Source of the DNA: Caprella mutica
Taxonomy: Eukaryota; Arthropoda; Malacostraca; Amphipoda; Caprellidae
Direction: 5' to 3'
DNA length: 64,000 nucleotides
NCBI GenBank assembly: GCA_947561585.1
Contig: CANNZV010000856.1
Location: 145,596 to 209,595, forward strand
Position 1 is the stretch's first letter, and each line of letters begins with the position of its first letter. This document shows, in pieces, positions 34,056 through 46,300 of this stretch. The notes below the pieces were generated by a model that was not told the DNA's origin, made no database searches, and saw nothing but the letters and a program-made list of their open reading frames with translations. Made by a program: the position numbers and the translations under genes.

Positions 34056-34298
34056 CCAGTCTGCATTTGGTTCACAAAATTCCACTGACTTTTACAAATA
34101 GCTGAAAAAATCCACCACAAATTTCCAGTACTTTTGCTGATCCACCAACATTTTCCTAATTTATCCACCGAAAATTAATGGTAATATAGGATTAAATAGC
34201 TAAAAATCCACCGACTTTGTCAGAATATTATTTTCTAAGGGGAAAAATTCCACCGACAAGTCAGTGGAATTTAGTATTTACCACGAAATACAGACTGG
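34056..34298. mobile_element. hAT-like MITE, copy b
   Basis: Same termini as copy a, with a perfect 8-bp duplication ATTTTGGG at 34048-34055 and 34299-34306. Confidence 0.88.
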
Positions 34299-34346
34299 AT
34301 TTTGGGTTACACTAAATATCGAATTAGCCATTAGGGTCCTGCTAAA

Positions 34347-34582
34347 CCAGTCTGTATTTGGTGCAAAAAATTCCACTGACTTCTTGAAATAGCTGAAAAA
34401 ATCCACCATAAATTTCCAGTAATTTGGCTGATCCACCAACATTTTACCCATTTTTCCACCGAAAATTAATTGTAACATAGGAATAAATAGCTAAAAATCC
34501 ACCAATTTAGCCAAAATATTATTTTCAAGAGGAAATAATTCCACTGACATGTCGGTGGAATTTACCACGAAATACAGACTGG
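34347..34582. mobile_element. hAT-like MITE, copy d
   Basis: Same termini as copies a and b. Flanking 8-mers CTGCTAAA and CTGCTAAC match at 7 of 8 positions. Confidence 0.83.
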
Positions 34583-34624
34583 CTGCTAACCAAGTAAAAT
34601 TGTATGTCTCATAAACTCACCATT

Positions 34625-35065
34625 TGTCTCTCCAGCTCTCTCCAAAATTCAACAAATTCTCTCCAAAATCAAAATGATCAAATTATCATTAATTCTCTCC
34701 AAAATAACATTGTAGCATAGGAGAAAAATAGAAAAAACTCGCCATTTGCATTTGAAGGGCTCAAAATAACTGTCACAAACTCGCCATTAAAATGGCGAGT
34801 TTGGACATGCTTTATTACTTGGGCTGCTAATAGTGCTAAACACCGCCCGGAACTACCCAGGGACAAAATTCTACCGCCCGAGCACATTATATTGTACAAT
34901 TAGTTATGATTGACCTTCGTAGACTCGTAGTAATTTTGGAGACGAAAAAATTATTCGTTAATGAGTAAAATCGTTTTATAAGTGACATCATTATGTCTTA
35001 CTTTTTCAACACCGCCCGGAGCCTTGTGGAACCGCCCAGAGCTACCCAGGGACAAAATTGGCTTA
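34625..35065. mobile_element. Two word-cluster elements (CTCTCCAAAATT/CTCGCCATT and ACCGCCCGG/CTACCCAGGGAC)
   Basis: 34627-34810 holds repeated TCTCTCCAAAATT words and the palindrome AACTCGCCATTAAAATGGCG. 34838-34884 and 35008-35061 are direct copies of ACACCGCCCGGA followed by CTACCCAGGGACAAAATT. No coding potential; boundaries are unclear. Confidence 0.45.
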
Positions 35066-35574
35066 GATTATCTAAGCCAATTACCTAATTGGCTTTAACT
35101 GACATACTCTTATTATCTTATACATGGTAATCATACCTGGGCTGCTAGCAAAGGAACACCTGTGCTAGAATACATACTTGAGCTCATATGGAGGTATAAT
35201 GGAACATGAGAATTGGTGGCACTCATGGAAGTACTAGGTGGCACTATCATCAAAAGTGGCAGTGTTCTTATAACAATCGCAAGCTGTGAACGTGTCACGG
35301 TGTCAATGGCTAAGTGCCTAGGTACTATATATTCTGCTATGAGTGATTAACAGTGTAGATACTTGAGCGGTAAGAATGCTTGAACTTTCTTACTGATGAT
35401 AGTGAAATACTCATTCACCATTTGTATTTACCACTTAAATATTTATACATATATAGAGTTAGATATTTAATTTGCTGATAGTAAAAGTGACACAACAGCA
35501 TCGGTGTTAATTTCTTCTAAAAGACGGAATATAAGGCAAGTGCTGCTTTATTAATCTATTTATTTTTGTTAATT

Positions 35575-35724
35575 AGGAATCATCGGAAAATTCCTCATTT
35601 TAGGTCATATTAGAAGATATATATTTTATCGTTTATACCAATTGAATTAACGAGTTAAAATTGACAATTATATTTTTTATATTACTGAGAATATGGAATT
35701 GTCCGATAATTCGGAACTTGCCCT
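35575..35724. mobile_element. Copy of the AGGGTAAGTT TIR family
   Basis: The right end is GTCCGATAATTCGGAACTTG then CCCT. The left end AGGAATCATCGGAAAATTCC is diverged. AATT occurs at both outer flanks, as a possible target duplication. Confidence 0.55.
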
Positions 35725-38700
35725 AATTGTTCTTTTTTATGAAAATCAACTAGATATATAAAATTTATAATTTCGTAAGATGTAAAAACTTAGGTGGTGT
35801 GATTTATTTGCATTCTACATTTATTCCTTATTTTCATGATAATTTTTGTCTTGCTATTGAATAGGTGAATTAACTGAATATGGGATACTTTGTGATAATA
35901 TGTGAATTTATGTCGATGAACATTATTACTGTAATTTATTTTTTAAATATATGGATGTGTATGAAGATCGAAATTTTCACGTTGAAACAATACATAATTG
36001 TTATTATTTATGATAAAATGCCGTGATAAAATAATAGGGCTGGTACGTGGAAGATGTGCTATTTGACTGCTTATAAAGCGGGGTTTACACCGGCACACAT
36101 AGTGTGTGCCAAAATCGCTTTTCGAGCGCAGTGTGTGGCACTGTTTCCCAGTAAAGTGTTCACACGTATACTTTGTGCCTGGTCTGCTGAGTGTCACTCA
36201 GTTGCCTGTGGTTCAGTTTCGGTGAGTGTGACACATGACTAATATCCTATTATAGGGGAGGATGGTCATCAATGGGATACTGGGAACAATGGGACATGCT
36301 GAATAACTTTTTGATTTGAGGGTAATTTGTAACAAAATCTAAGTTGTAAATTAGGCATACTTCAGTGCATTCACTCGCATTGTATTCAGCGGTTGGGGTG
36401 CAGTCAACCCTGTGTAAAAGCGAAAACGTGTTTTAGAGGTGGGAAAACTAATTTTTTCGTAGTTTGTTTCAATTGTTATAAATCTGTTAATTTAACATAT
36501 AATACTTACGACTTTTTTACATAATATTAACTTATTAAGTAATATGTAAAATATGATAATATGAAAGGATTGCCTTTAGACTTTTGTATTTGAGCTGCTA
36601 TAACCATATGTTTTCAAAATGTCGTCATGGGACAGAAAAGTTGGTTAACAATGGGACAGTGCCATATTGTCGACCAAACTGTTTAGTTACTCCATATGAA
36701 TCAATAAATATCTATTTTTGATACAATAACGTGAACTGTAGCTTCAGTGAAATATAGGTGAAACACGGAAACAACTAAAGGTGAGAGTTAGTCAACACAG
36801 AGGGGTTTCCTTCAGAAACCCCTTTACCGTTTTATCTAACCCTGAAAATAGTAAAATTTTAGAACATTCTTTCGACCATAATCATCCATTTTCAGAAAAA
36901 GATTTCAAAATTTTAACTACCTGCAATACTTTAGATTTGAGGACATTGGAATCAATTTTTATTTATGATCAGAAGCCCCAACTCAATTCACAAGGGGGCT
37001 TCTACGGAATTATTTATTTTAAAATGATTTATTTTTGTAATTTATTTTCATTTCGTTATGTATTTATTTTATATGTAATTAAAGATAGAATTAAGTTTTA
37101 TTTATAAATAGTCTGTAATCCTAGATAGGAGATTAGAGTAATATAAATTGTGTATCTTTTAGGTTAAAATTAGGTTTCCTGAGGATGATTTTTGAATAAA
37201 TCGAAAGCTTGAAAAGAAAATGTCAGTGATTAGGTATATATCTATTCTTTTATACTAAGATAGGAAATGTGGAAACCGTCCAATAACACGAAATTTACCC
37301 TACCTTATGTTTCCTAATGTAATTGAATTAAAAATAAGTTCTAATAAAGATGCTCTTTTTATAACGAATAAGATAGATGTTTTATTATATAAATACATTC
37401 GTTCATAGTTCTATTTGACAATATCCTATGAAATCAGGTATAATATTTTAGTTAATCATATTACAGTACTCTATATTTCCATATCTAGTATTCTTTTTAT
37501 AATTCATATGTATTTTGTGCTAGTGCATACACTATTCCATTCTATTGGAGCTATCAGAACACTTGGGACAATATTTTCCGCCATTTTAATAGCTACTTAC
37601 AGTTGTGCTGGGAAAATTCTCTAGTTCATTGAAATGAAAATAAGACTAACAATATAGTTACTAACAGTTGTTATAGTAGCAAATGTGGTATACTGCTGTG
37701 ATATGCGATATAATCTAGATACATACATGTATCGATTATGTTTATATTTATTTAAAGGTTTATGTAGAGTAGGTACATAGTACATACCCCTGAAAGCTAT
37801 TCCACATAGCCTACACGTTACACATAGTTACCATGTTGTTTAACGGTTTTAAATGTGGCGATACAGTATTAATATGTGTAATAAACTTTAAATCAATCTA
37901 AATATTATGAGTACACATACGAATCATATGTGGTTATACCATTTTAAAACCATATCAAACAGTGTTTGTATACATGTTTAATTGACCACATCATAACCAC
38001 ATGTCAATTACCATATTTATTAATAATGTAATTTACCAAATTCATAGAAACATGTGAAACACCATACCTATAAACATATATTCACCACACGTAATTTACA
38101 TAAACCACATGCAATACATATGGTATCTATTTGCAAAAGGTGTACATGGTATACTCATGTTTAAAATGAGTAAGTGCCACATGGTAATCACATGCACTGA
38201 AAAAATTACGAGTTACATTTTACTCAAAATTTGAGTTTTCAGTTTGTCCCAAAACTGGCTCAAAAATGTGAGTCAAATTGACTCATCCTAATTCTTTAAT
38301 CAAAACAAGAGTCATATATTGATTTCTAATTCATAGTCAGATTGACTCAGGTAGAGTCAATCTAGAAGAAAAGACTCCAATATTGGAGTTTTGCAGCTTT
38401 TTATCAGTTTTGTTTTGTTTGCAGGATAGCTTTGATGTCACCTCCTTGTTTTTTATTCTCTTTGGATTGGCAATTGAAGCAAATAGGTTATAGAAACAAT
38501 TTACGTGTGTTAAATTTATTCACAGGCCTACTACGGAAATAATATATTGAATACTATACATGCTATGTATATTAGGTACACATACATTATATATTCTCTA
38601 TTTCTAAAGAAGTATTGTCATTTTCAAACAGATATTATTTAAAATTTTAAATAATCTGAACACTTAAACTTATGTAAAATGTTGACACTTTTTGTAACAA

Positions 38701-39190
38701 ATATTTTGTTAGCAATTAGTTACCTGGAAGAATTCATGCATGCAACTGTGAACTTCATCTGCGATCTGTTTGTTTACATTATCAACTGTAATGTAACGAT
38801 ATTGAAATATCAATGACGGTATTATAATATACACTCAATCACCCCAGTTATTTTATATGGGGAACAAAAATGTCTGTGTAAAATTTATTTATAAATGTTT
38901 TTTAACAATCATTTATCAGGACGTCCTTATATTAAAAAACGTTATTAGCAAATGGTTTACAAGTGTTCTCAAGGGGAGTGTTATATTTTAAATAGTTCAC
39001 CCTGCTATATGAGATATAAATGAAGTAATTGTATTCCATTTCAATGGACTGGATAACAAATGGTTTACAGGTGTTCTCAAAAGTTATCTATAGGTCTCTT
39101 TTTGTGATACATAAAATATGTTTGAGAGTTATATTTTTAAAATATTTCCATGCTATATGAAAATGTATGAATTTACTGATATTTAATTTC
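35725..39190. other. Intergenic region with assorted repeat fragments
   Basis: Holds a CACTGTGTGTGCC-rich block (36070-36235), AATGGGACA words at 36270-36660, a TIR arm (37253-37302), ACCACATG-type words (37800-38190) and GAGTCAATTTGACTC-type words (38200-38370). No gene was recognised. Confidence 0.45.
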
Positions 39191-39196
39191 TATAGA

Positions 39197-39507
39197 TTAA
39201 TTAATAAATGCCAAGCTGAGAAAACTACAGAAACGCTTGAAAATTGACGAAATCGGAGACTATATCCTCTTCACGGTTGCAAATCAAGAGGAGATTCAAT
39301 TATGGCTAGTACAGAGATCAACCATCACCATTTCTAAAGCTCTTGCACGAGTGTACTCCTCGGAACAACAGACAAGTATATGGACATAGATCTATTTCTT
39401 CGCCATAATATTTTACAGGGATTTAGCGAGGCCAAAGAATACCATGGCCATTCACAGGTGACGACTTGGATCTCAGTCTAGAAGAGCTCCTACCTCCAGA
39501 TCAATAG
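39197..39507 (+). pseudogene. Coding-like fragment of unknown identity (two possible exons)
   Basis: 39197-39388 reads an open frame with protein-like composition (KLRKLQKRLKIDEIGDYILF, then TVANQEEIQLWLVQRS), ending in a stop. A second block after a possible acceptor (GATTTAG) reads RGQRIPWPFTGDDLDLSLEE, then LLPPDQ and stop at 39507. AATAAA follows at about 39675. I do not recognise a family. The frames join only if a splice is assumed, and an in-frame stop lies just upstream. It could be the 3' end of a gene, a transposon remnant or chance. Confidence 0.3.
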
Positions 39508-40290
39508 AGATGTTGAGGTATATTTGATTGTGGAGAATACATCCATAGGTCACAATGATGTTTAATGTGATTTTGTTTGTTTTGCCTGTATTTTCATCAC
39601 GTACATTATAATTTTTTTAATATTGATATACTGATAGTTAGAAGCAATGGAAATTAATGTATTAATCAAATTTGAAATAAATACACACAATGTAAAGCAT
39701 TATATAGCCTGAAATTGCCAACATACAACACGATTAATACCACAATTATTTTATTATCTGATAATAAAGCTAACATTTTTAACGGCGAATGTAATTTATT
39801 TGCTACACGTCAAACATTTAGTGACTGATGAAATTATATTTACTTTTCATCATTTCTGCTCGTTATAGAATGGGTATAGACAACTCATTTGTTCAGTTAT
39901 CATCATTATTGACAAAGATATTCAAAAAAATCGCTGTGGAATATTTTGCCGACTTGTTAACATAGATAATCATAATCATTATCTACGGATTTTATTAAAT
40001 CTAGTAAATGATTACATAATAAATTCAAGTGTCTTATAATCGATATAATTAGATAGTAATTGTCAAATTAAATTTATTTATGGACATTTACATAGATAAG
40101 TATATTCTACTGTTATCTATGCCACTTACTATGTGGCCAACACTATTGGTGAATTTACCTTTTTGAAAAGTAGAAATGTTAATTGTTAATACTAGTGAAA
40201 TTGAAATGTACAGTTAATAATCCATTGAATTGAAATCTCTGTTCAATGATCCATTTTTATTTCAGATTTTAGACAGGCAGTGCCGCTATA

Positions 40291-40310
40291 GTATATATAT
40301 ATATATATAT
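40291..40310. repeat. (AT)n microsatellite just upstream of the FPGT start
   Basis: About ten AT dinucleotides end six bases before the FPGT ATG, in the 5' UTR or at its edge. Confidence 0.85.
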
Positions 40311-40315
40311 TTGTA

Positions 40316-43300
40316 ATGTCAAAAATGGACGGAGTTTCGACTGGCTCAGTGCAGAGGTTCATGAGAGACCTTTTCTCCGATTACGTGAAATGTACCGAAG
40401 AGGAGAAACCAAAAGGTAAAGTACATGTATCCATCAAATCACAGTTATTGAGCTTTTGATTAAGAATAAATGGTTAATCGATGAATAATTTTGTTTAGGA
40501 AACTCGATTCATGCGTGGATCGTAAAATCGATTATTTCAGAAATGTTATTTAAGTTAAAAAATTTAATACCTTAAAGGTCCTCTCAAGGCAATAGATTGA
40601 GTTTATTAAATAATAAAAAGAATTAAGATCTCTGTTCATTAATCGGAAATGCATAAAATTGAGTTTCAGTATATATTTATTTAGATGCTTTTCAAGTTTT
40701 TGATACTCGGTGACTTGTACCAATAGTAGGAAACACCAATCTGATGTCAAAGAAAATGATTGCACACTATATGTTTTTATTTTCAGTTGCAATTTTATAA
40801 ACACATTGCAAGTTGAACCTTCGTGTTATAAATTATTTCGTGAAAAATATAGTTTTCTCTTGTTTTTTACCTTAACCCAAATATTTGTTATTAAAGAGAT
40901 TATACCTAACTAGATACTTGCAAAATAGACGGCGGTTATTCTTTTTTGGACTCAAAATAAGCTGCTCTAAAAGTTAAAAACAAATGTAAAGGTTATCAAA
41001 TCTCATGGAATTTGTCGCCAAATGATAAGAAACATTAGCCGAATTGATTGAAATAATAGAAATATTTGCTTTGATATTTTCAACAATTCTGTTTATAAAT
41101 CATATTATCATACAAATTAAAATAAGTGAATACATTAAGAAATTTGAATATTTACGGTCCTATAACAAACTTTAACTTACAACTAAAGGTGTTTGAAAGA
41201 AATCTATAGAGTAATTATTATTTTTCAATCTTAGGAGCGTTCTGGGATGTCGTCGTACTCACCACCTTTGACGAAGACCAAAAGAACAATATGGAGATTC
41301 AACTGGAAAAGTACAAAGGAGAGGGAAGAATTCCTAAGGTAATACACATGCACATTCTTTCTATTATTATGCATCTTCTAGACTGAATAACTCTCTTCAA
41401 TTGCATGGCTCTGCATTTTATCTTAGATTTAAATATTATCACCTCTTCATTTCCCTCTTCCATCCACGAGTGCAATCATCGGTGTTTGTGTCCCTTTTAG
41501 TCACATTACTTAGTAAGTGACTGAATTCATGGAGTAGCTTTTCTGCATGCATGAGCATTGTCACAAACATGTAGTAGGTCTCTATGTTCATGGAACCACT
41601 TTCCTGTGATGATGATATTAAAAAAAAATATACAAATATACATAGAACTCAAGCCCCTATACATATAAGCAAAAAAATTTTTTGGGCATCAAGTATCATC
41701 AAATTGCTTTGTATTTAAATTATTTCTGACAACAGCGATATAACTTTTGATTTCTAAACAACCGGTAAACTCCAACTAGATGAATTACCTATGATTTTTA
41801 ATATTCATCTGATTTTCGTATCTTAATAATGTTAGTAACTTTGACAGAATACAAAAGTTGAGGTGATATCCGATCCTCCAAACGAGAAGCTCGGTAGTGG
41901 GGGTTCGACTCTCCATTGCCTTCACTTACTGGAAAAGAGTATGGGCCAGGAGTTGTACAACTCTAAGGTACTCATCATTCACTCCGGTGAGTAACTCCAG
42001 CGTCCCACTGAATAGAGAAAAAGAAGCTACTAATGACCTATGACAAGTTCAGGACAATAAATTGATTTTTTTTTAATTATTTAAAGAAGGTTTGCTTCTT
42101 CTGGCAGAGGGCCTTTAAAAAAAAAAAAAAAAAAAATAAATTGATATAAATTTATATAAAATATAAATAAAATATTAATCTCAATTGAAAAATCTTAAAT
42201 ATGCAATAAAATAGATTATATGATAAAGTTTTATAATTATTTCAGGCAGAGAATCTTTTAATATTATCGTTTTCTTGCTTTCACGACTTACTAAATTAAG
42301 TGTTTTTATGTTGCTACTATTAGGTATATTATTTCTTTCTCTGCTACATTGCCTGCCAATGAGAGTTGTTCCTTTTTCCTCACCAGGGGGCAGCAGTCAG
42401 AGACTACCTAGCTACAGCGCACAGGGAAAAATATTCTCTCCAATGCCTGTCAAAGGTTAGTTTCTGTTAATTGTGGAGGGTTGATATTGAATTCACTTTC
42501 TATATTTCATTTTAAGTGTACTTAGTTAAGTTAGTATCTTATGCTAAAATGATTTCGTTACAATTTATGGTGAACAGATTCGTTACCTTATTTTCTATAT
42601 TACATTATTATTATCAATATTAAATTATTTTTTGGATAGTTCTAGTGGAATATTATTTGTATTGACTGTAAATAGATATTGCATGAATGTTCTTCATCGT
42701 AAGAGTTCATCCCTGGTGGAATATTATTTGTATTGACTGTAAATAGATATTGTATGAATGTTCTTCACCGTAAGAGTTCATTTCTAGTGGAATATTATTT
42801 GTATTGACTGTAAATAGATATTGCATGAATGTTCTTCATCGTAAGAGTTCATCCCTGGTGGAATATTATTTGTATTGACTGTAAATAGATATTGTATGAA
42901 TGTTCTTCACCGTAAGAGTTCATCCCTAGTGGAATATTATTTGTATTGACTGTAAATAGATATTGTATGAATGTTCTTCACCGTAAGAGTTCATCCCTAG
43001 TGGAATATTATTTGTATTGACTGTAAATAGATATTGTATGAATGTACTTCACCGTAAGAGTTCATCCCAGGTGGAATATTATTTGTATTGACTGTAAATA
43101 GATACTGTATGAATGTTCTTCACCGTAAGAGTTCATCCCTAGTGGAATATTATTTGTATTGACTGTAAATAGATATTGTATGAATGTTCTTCACCGTAAG
43201 AGTTCATCACTAGTGGAATATTATTTGTATTGACTGTAAATAGATATTGTATGAATGTTCTACACTGTAAGAGTTCATCCCTAGTGGAATATTATTTGTA

Positions 43301-46300
43301 TTGACTGTAAATAGATATTGTATGAATGTTCTTCACCGTAAGAGTTCATCCCTAGTGGAATATTATTTGTATTGACTGTAAATAGATATTGTATGAATGT
43401 TCTTCACCGTAAGAGTTTATCCCTAGTGGAATATTATTTGTATTGACTGTAAATAGATATTGTAAGAATGTTCTTCACCGTAAGAGTTCATCCCTAGTGG
43501 AATATTATTTGTATTGACTGTAAATAGATATTGTATGAATATTCTTCACCGTAAGAGTTCATTCCTAGTGGAATATTATTTATATTGACTGTAAATAGAT
43601 ATTGTATAAATGTTCTTCACCGTAAGAGTTCATCCCTAGTGGAATATTGTTTGTATTGACTGTAAATAGATATTGTATGATTGTTCTTCACCGTAAGAGT
43701 TCATCTCTAGTGGAATATTATTTGAATTAACTGTAAATAGATATTGTATGAATGTTCTTCACCGTAAGAGTTCATCACTAGTGGAATATTATTTGTTTTG
43801 ACTGTAAATAGATATTGTAAGAATGTTCTACACTGTAAGAGTTCATCCCTAGTGGAATATTATTTGTATTGACTGTAAATAGATATTGTATGAATGTACT
43901 TCACCGTAAGAGTTCATCCCTTGTGGAATATTATTTGTATTGACTGTAAATAGATACTGTATGAATGTTCTTCACCGTAAGAGTTCATCCCTAGTGGAAT
44001 ATTATTTGTATTGACTGTAAATAGATATTGTATGAATGTTCTTCACCGTAAGAGTTCATCCCTAGTGGAATATTATTTGTATTGACTGTAAATAGATACT
44101 GTATGAATGTTCTTCACCGTAAGAGTTCATCACTAGTGGAATATTATTTGTTTTGACTGTAAATAGATATTGTATGAATGTTCTACACTGTAAGAGTTCA
44201 TCCCTAGTGGAATATTATTTGTATTGACTGTAAATAGATATTGTATGAATGTTCTTCACCGTAAGAGTTCATCCCTAGTGGAATACTATTTGTATTGACT
44301 GTAAATAGATACTGTATGAATGTTCTTCACCGTAAGAGTTAATCCCTAGTGGAATATTATTTGTATTGACTGTAAATAGATATTGTATGAATGTTCTTCA
44401 CCGTAAGAGTTCATCCCTAGTGGAATATTATTTGTATTGACTGTGAATAGATATTGTATGAATGTACTTCACCGTAAGAGTTCATCCCTAGTGGAATATA
44501 ATTTGTATTGACTGTAAATAGATATTGTATGAATGTTCTTCACCGTAAGAGTTCATCCCTAGTGGAATATTATTTGTATTGACTGTAAATAGATATTGTA
44601 TGAATATTTTTCACCGTAAGAGTTCATCCCTAGTGGAATATTATTTATATTGACTGTAAATAGATATTGTATAAATGTTCTTCACCGTAAGAGTTCATCC
44701 CTAGTGGAATATTATTTGTATTGACTGTAAATAGATAGTGTATGAATGTTCTTCACCGCAAGAGTTCATCCCTAGTGGAATATTATTTGTATTGACTGTA
44801 AATAGATATTGTACAAATTCTCATTCATATTTATCCATATAGGTATTAATTAATTTGTGTCTTCTTTCAGACACAAATTAATTGCTATTAATGACTCTTT
44901 ATTATAAAATAATTTTTCATAATTGAAAAGCTGTTCTTCAAGATCATTTTAAAATATTTATGTCGTTGAAATCATTCATTTCAAAGACAAATTAATTATT
45001 ATAAATCGTGCAAATCTATATTGAACAAATACAGATTTGATATCCATATGTTCTTTATAAAAACAAAATCGATTGTGTCATACTCATGTACTTCGCCTTC
45101 ATCTACCCTTCCCATGGAATATTTTGAACCGATAGTAGTCAATACTGACTATCATTTAACTTCTCTCTAATCTTTATGTTTAAGTACCTAAGTGACATCT
45201 GTTCATGTATATCCTTCTGTTGATAGCTTTCCCACCACAGCAGTTCATCACAGGTGTTAGCCCTCTAATTGACAGTTGTTCTCTCTATAAATTTGATAAG
45301 TTTTTCCCCTCTCACAGATGTGTTCTCACACCCCATCGTTATAATGCTGGAGGTGAAGCTGGCCCTCTACCTCCCCTTCTGCAGACTGATGAGCAAGGGA
45401 GTGTTTGTGTGTGGCTCAGACCACATTGAGACCTATAACTTCCCCTGGCCTGACAAAGATGGTAAAAATAGGCACATAAGAGAGATCATTCATTAGGATT
45501 AAATTAACGAAGTTGTCTAAATATGGCCTATTCAGAGATAAAGATATGGTGTGGACATAGAATCAATTAGGAAGAATAATATTTTTTGGTAATAGATTTC
45601 GATGTAAATCAAATATTGTTTTTAATTACCGTAGATTTTACTGAATTAAATTATTGTATCTAATTCTAATTTGATGGTAAACTTATAACATAAATAAAAT
45701 ATAACCTTCCGCAAGCTGCGAAGGTAATAACACTTACATTAGGATAATTATTTGAATCTCATTTAAATTTCTTCCTGATTTATTAACTCTGTTTTATATT
45801 ATAGGTTATTTAAGTTTAAATGAATATAATGAATAAATATACAGTATATAATATACACATCTGTGAGATTTATAATCTCATATGAGACCATAAGGATCTA
45901 TATTCAGTTCATTTCTTATGATATTCACCCTAAAGAACAAATAATTTAAACTAATGTGTGTTTAAGTTACTATATTATTAATAGAAAAATATCTTTCAAT
46001 TTTACAGCAGAGAATAAAAGCAGATAAAATCAAATAATTATTTAAATTTAAATAGTTAGCTTTGAAATATTATAGCATTAATTAATCTTATAATACTTTA
46101 CCTCACTGGGCATATACTGTACGTATAGGTATACTGTATAGTGTATACTGTATACTGTATAGTGTTTACTGTATAATGTATAGGCTCTTTTAAAATCGAA
46201 AAATCAATCGTTAACTTTGAAAAACCATATAGAGTTTTGAATTTTTTTTTACTAAATGAGAATAATTGAACAAATCGAAATGATTTTAAATGATCCTATT

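Noticed and set aside
36245..36670. Possible transposon based on repeated AATGGGACA words
   Set aside because: I could not pair ends or find a target duplication, so no element is called.
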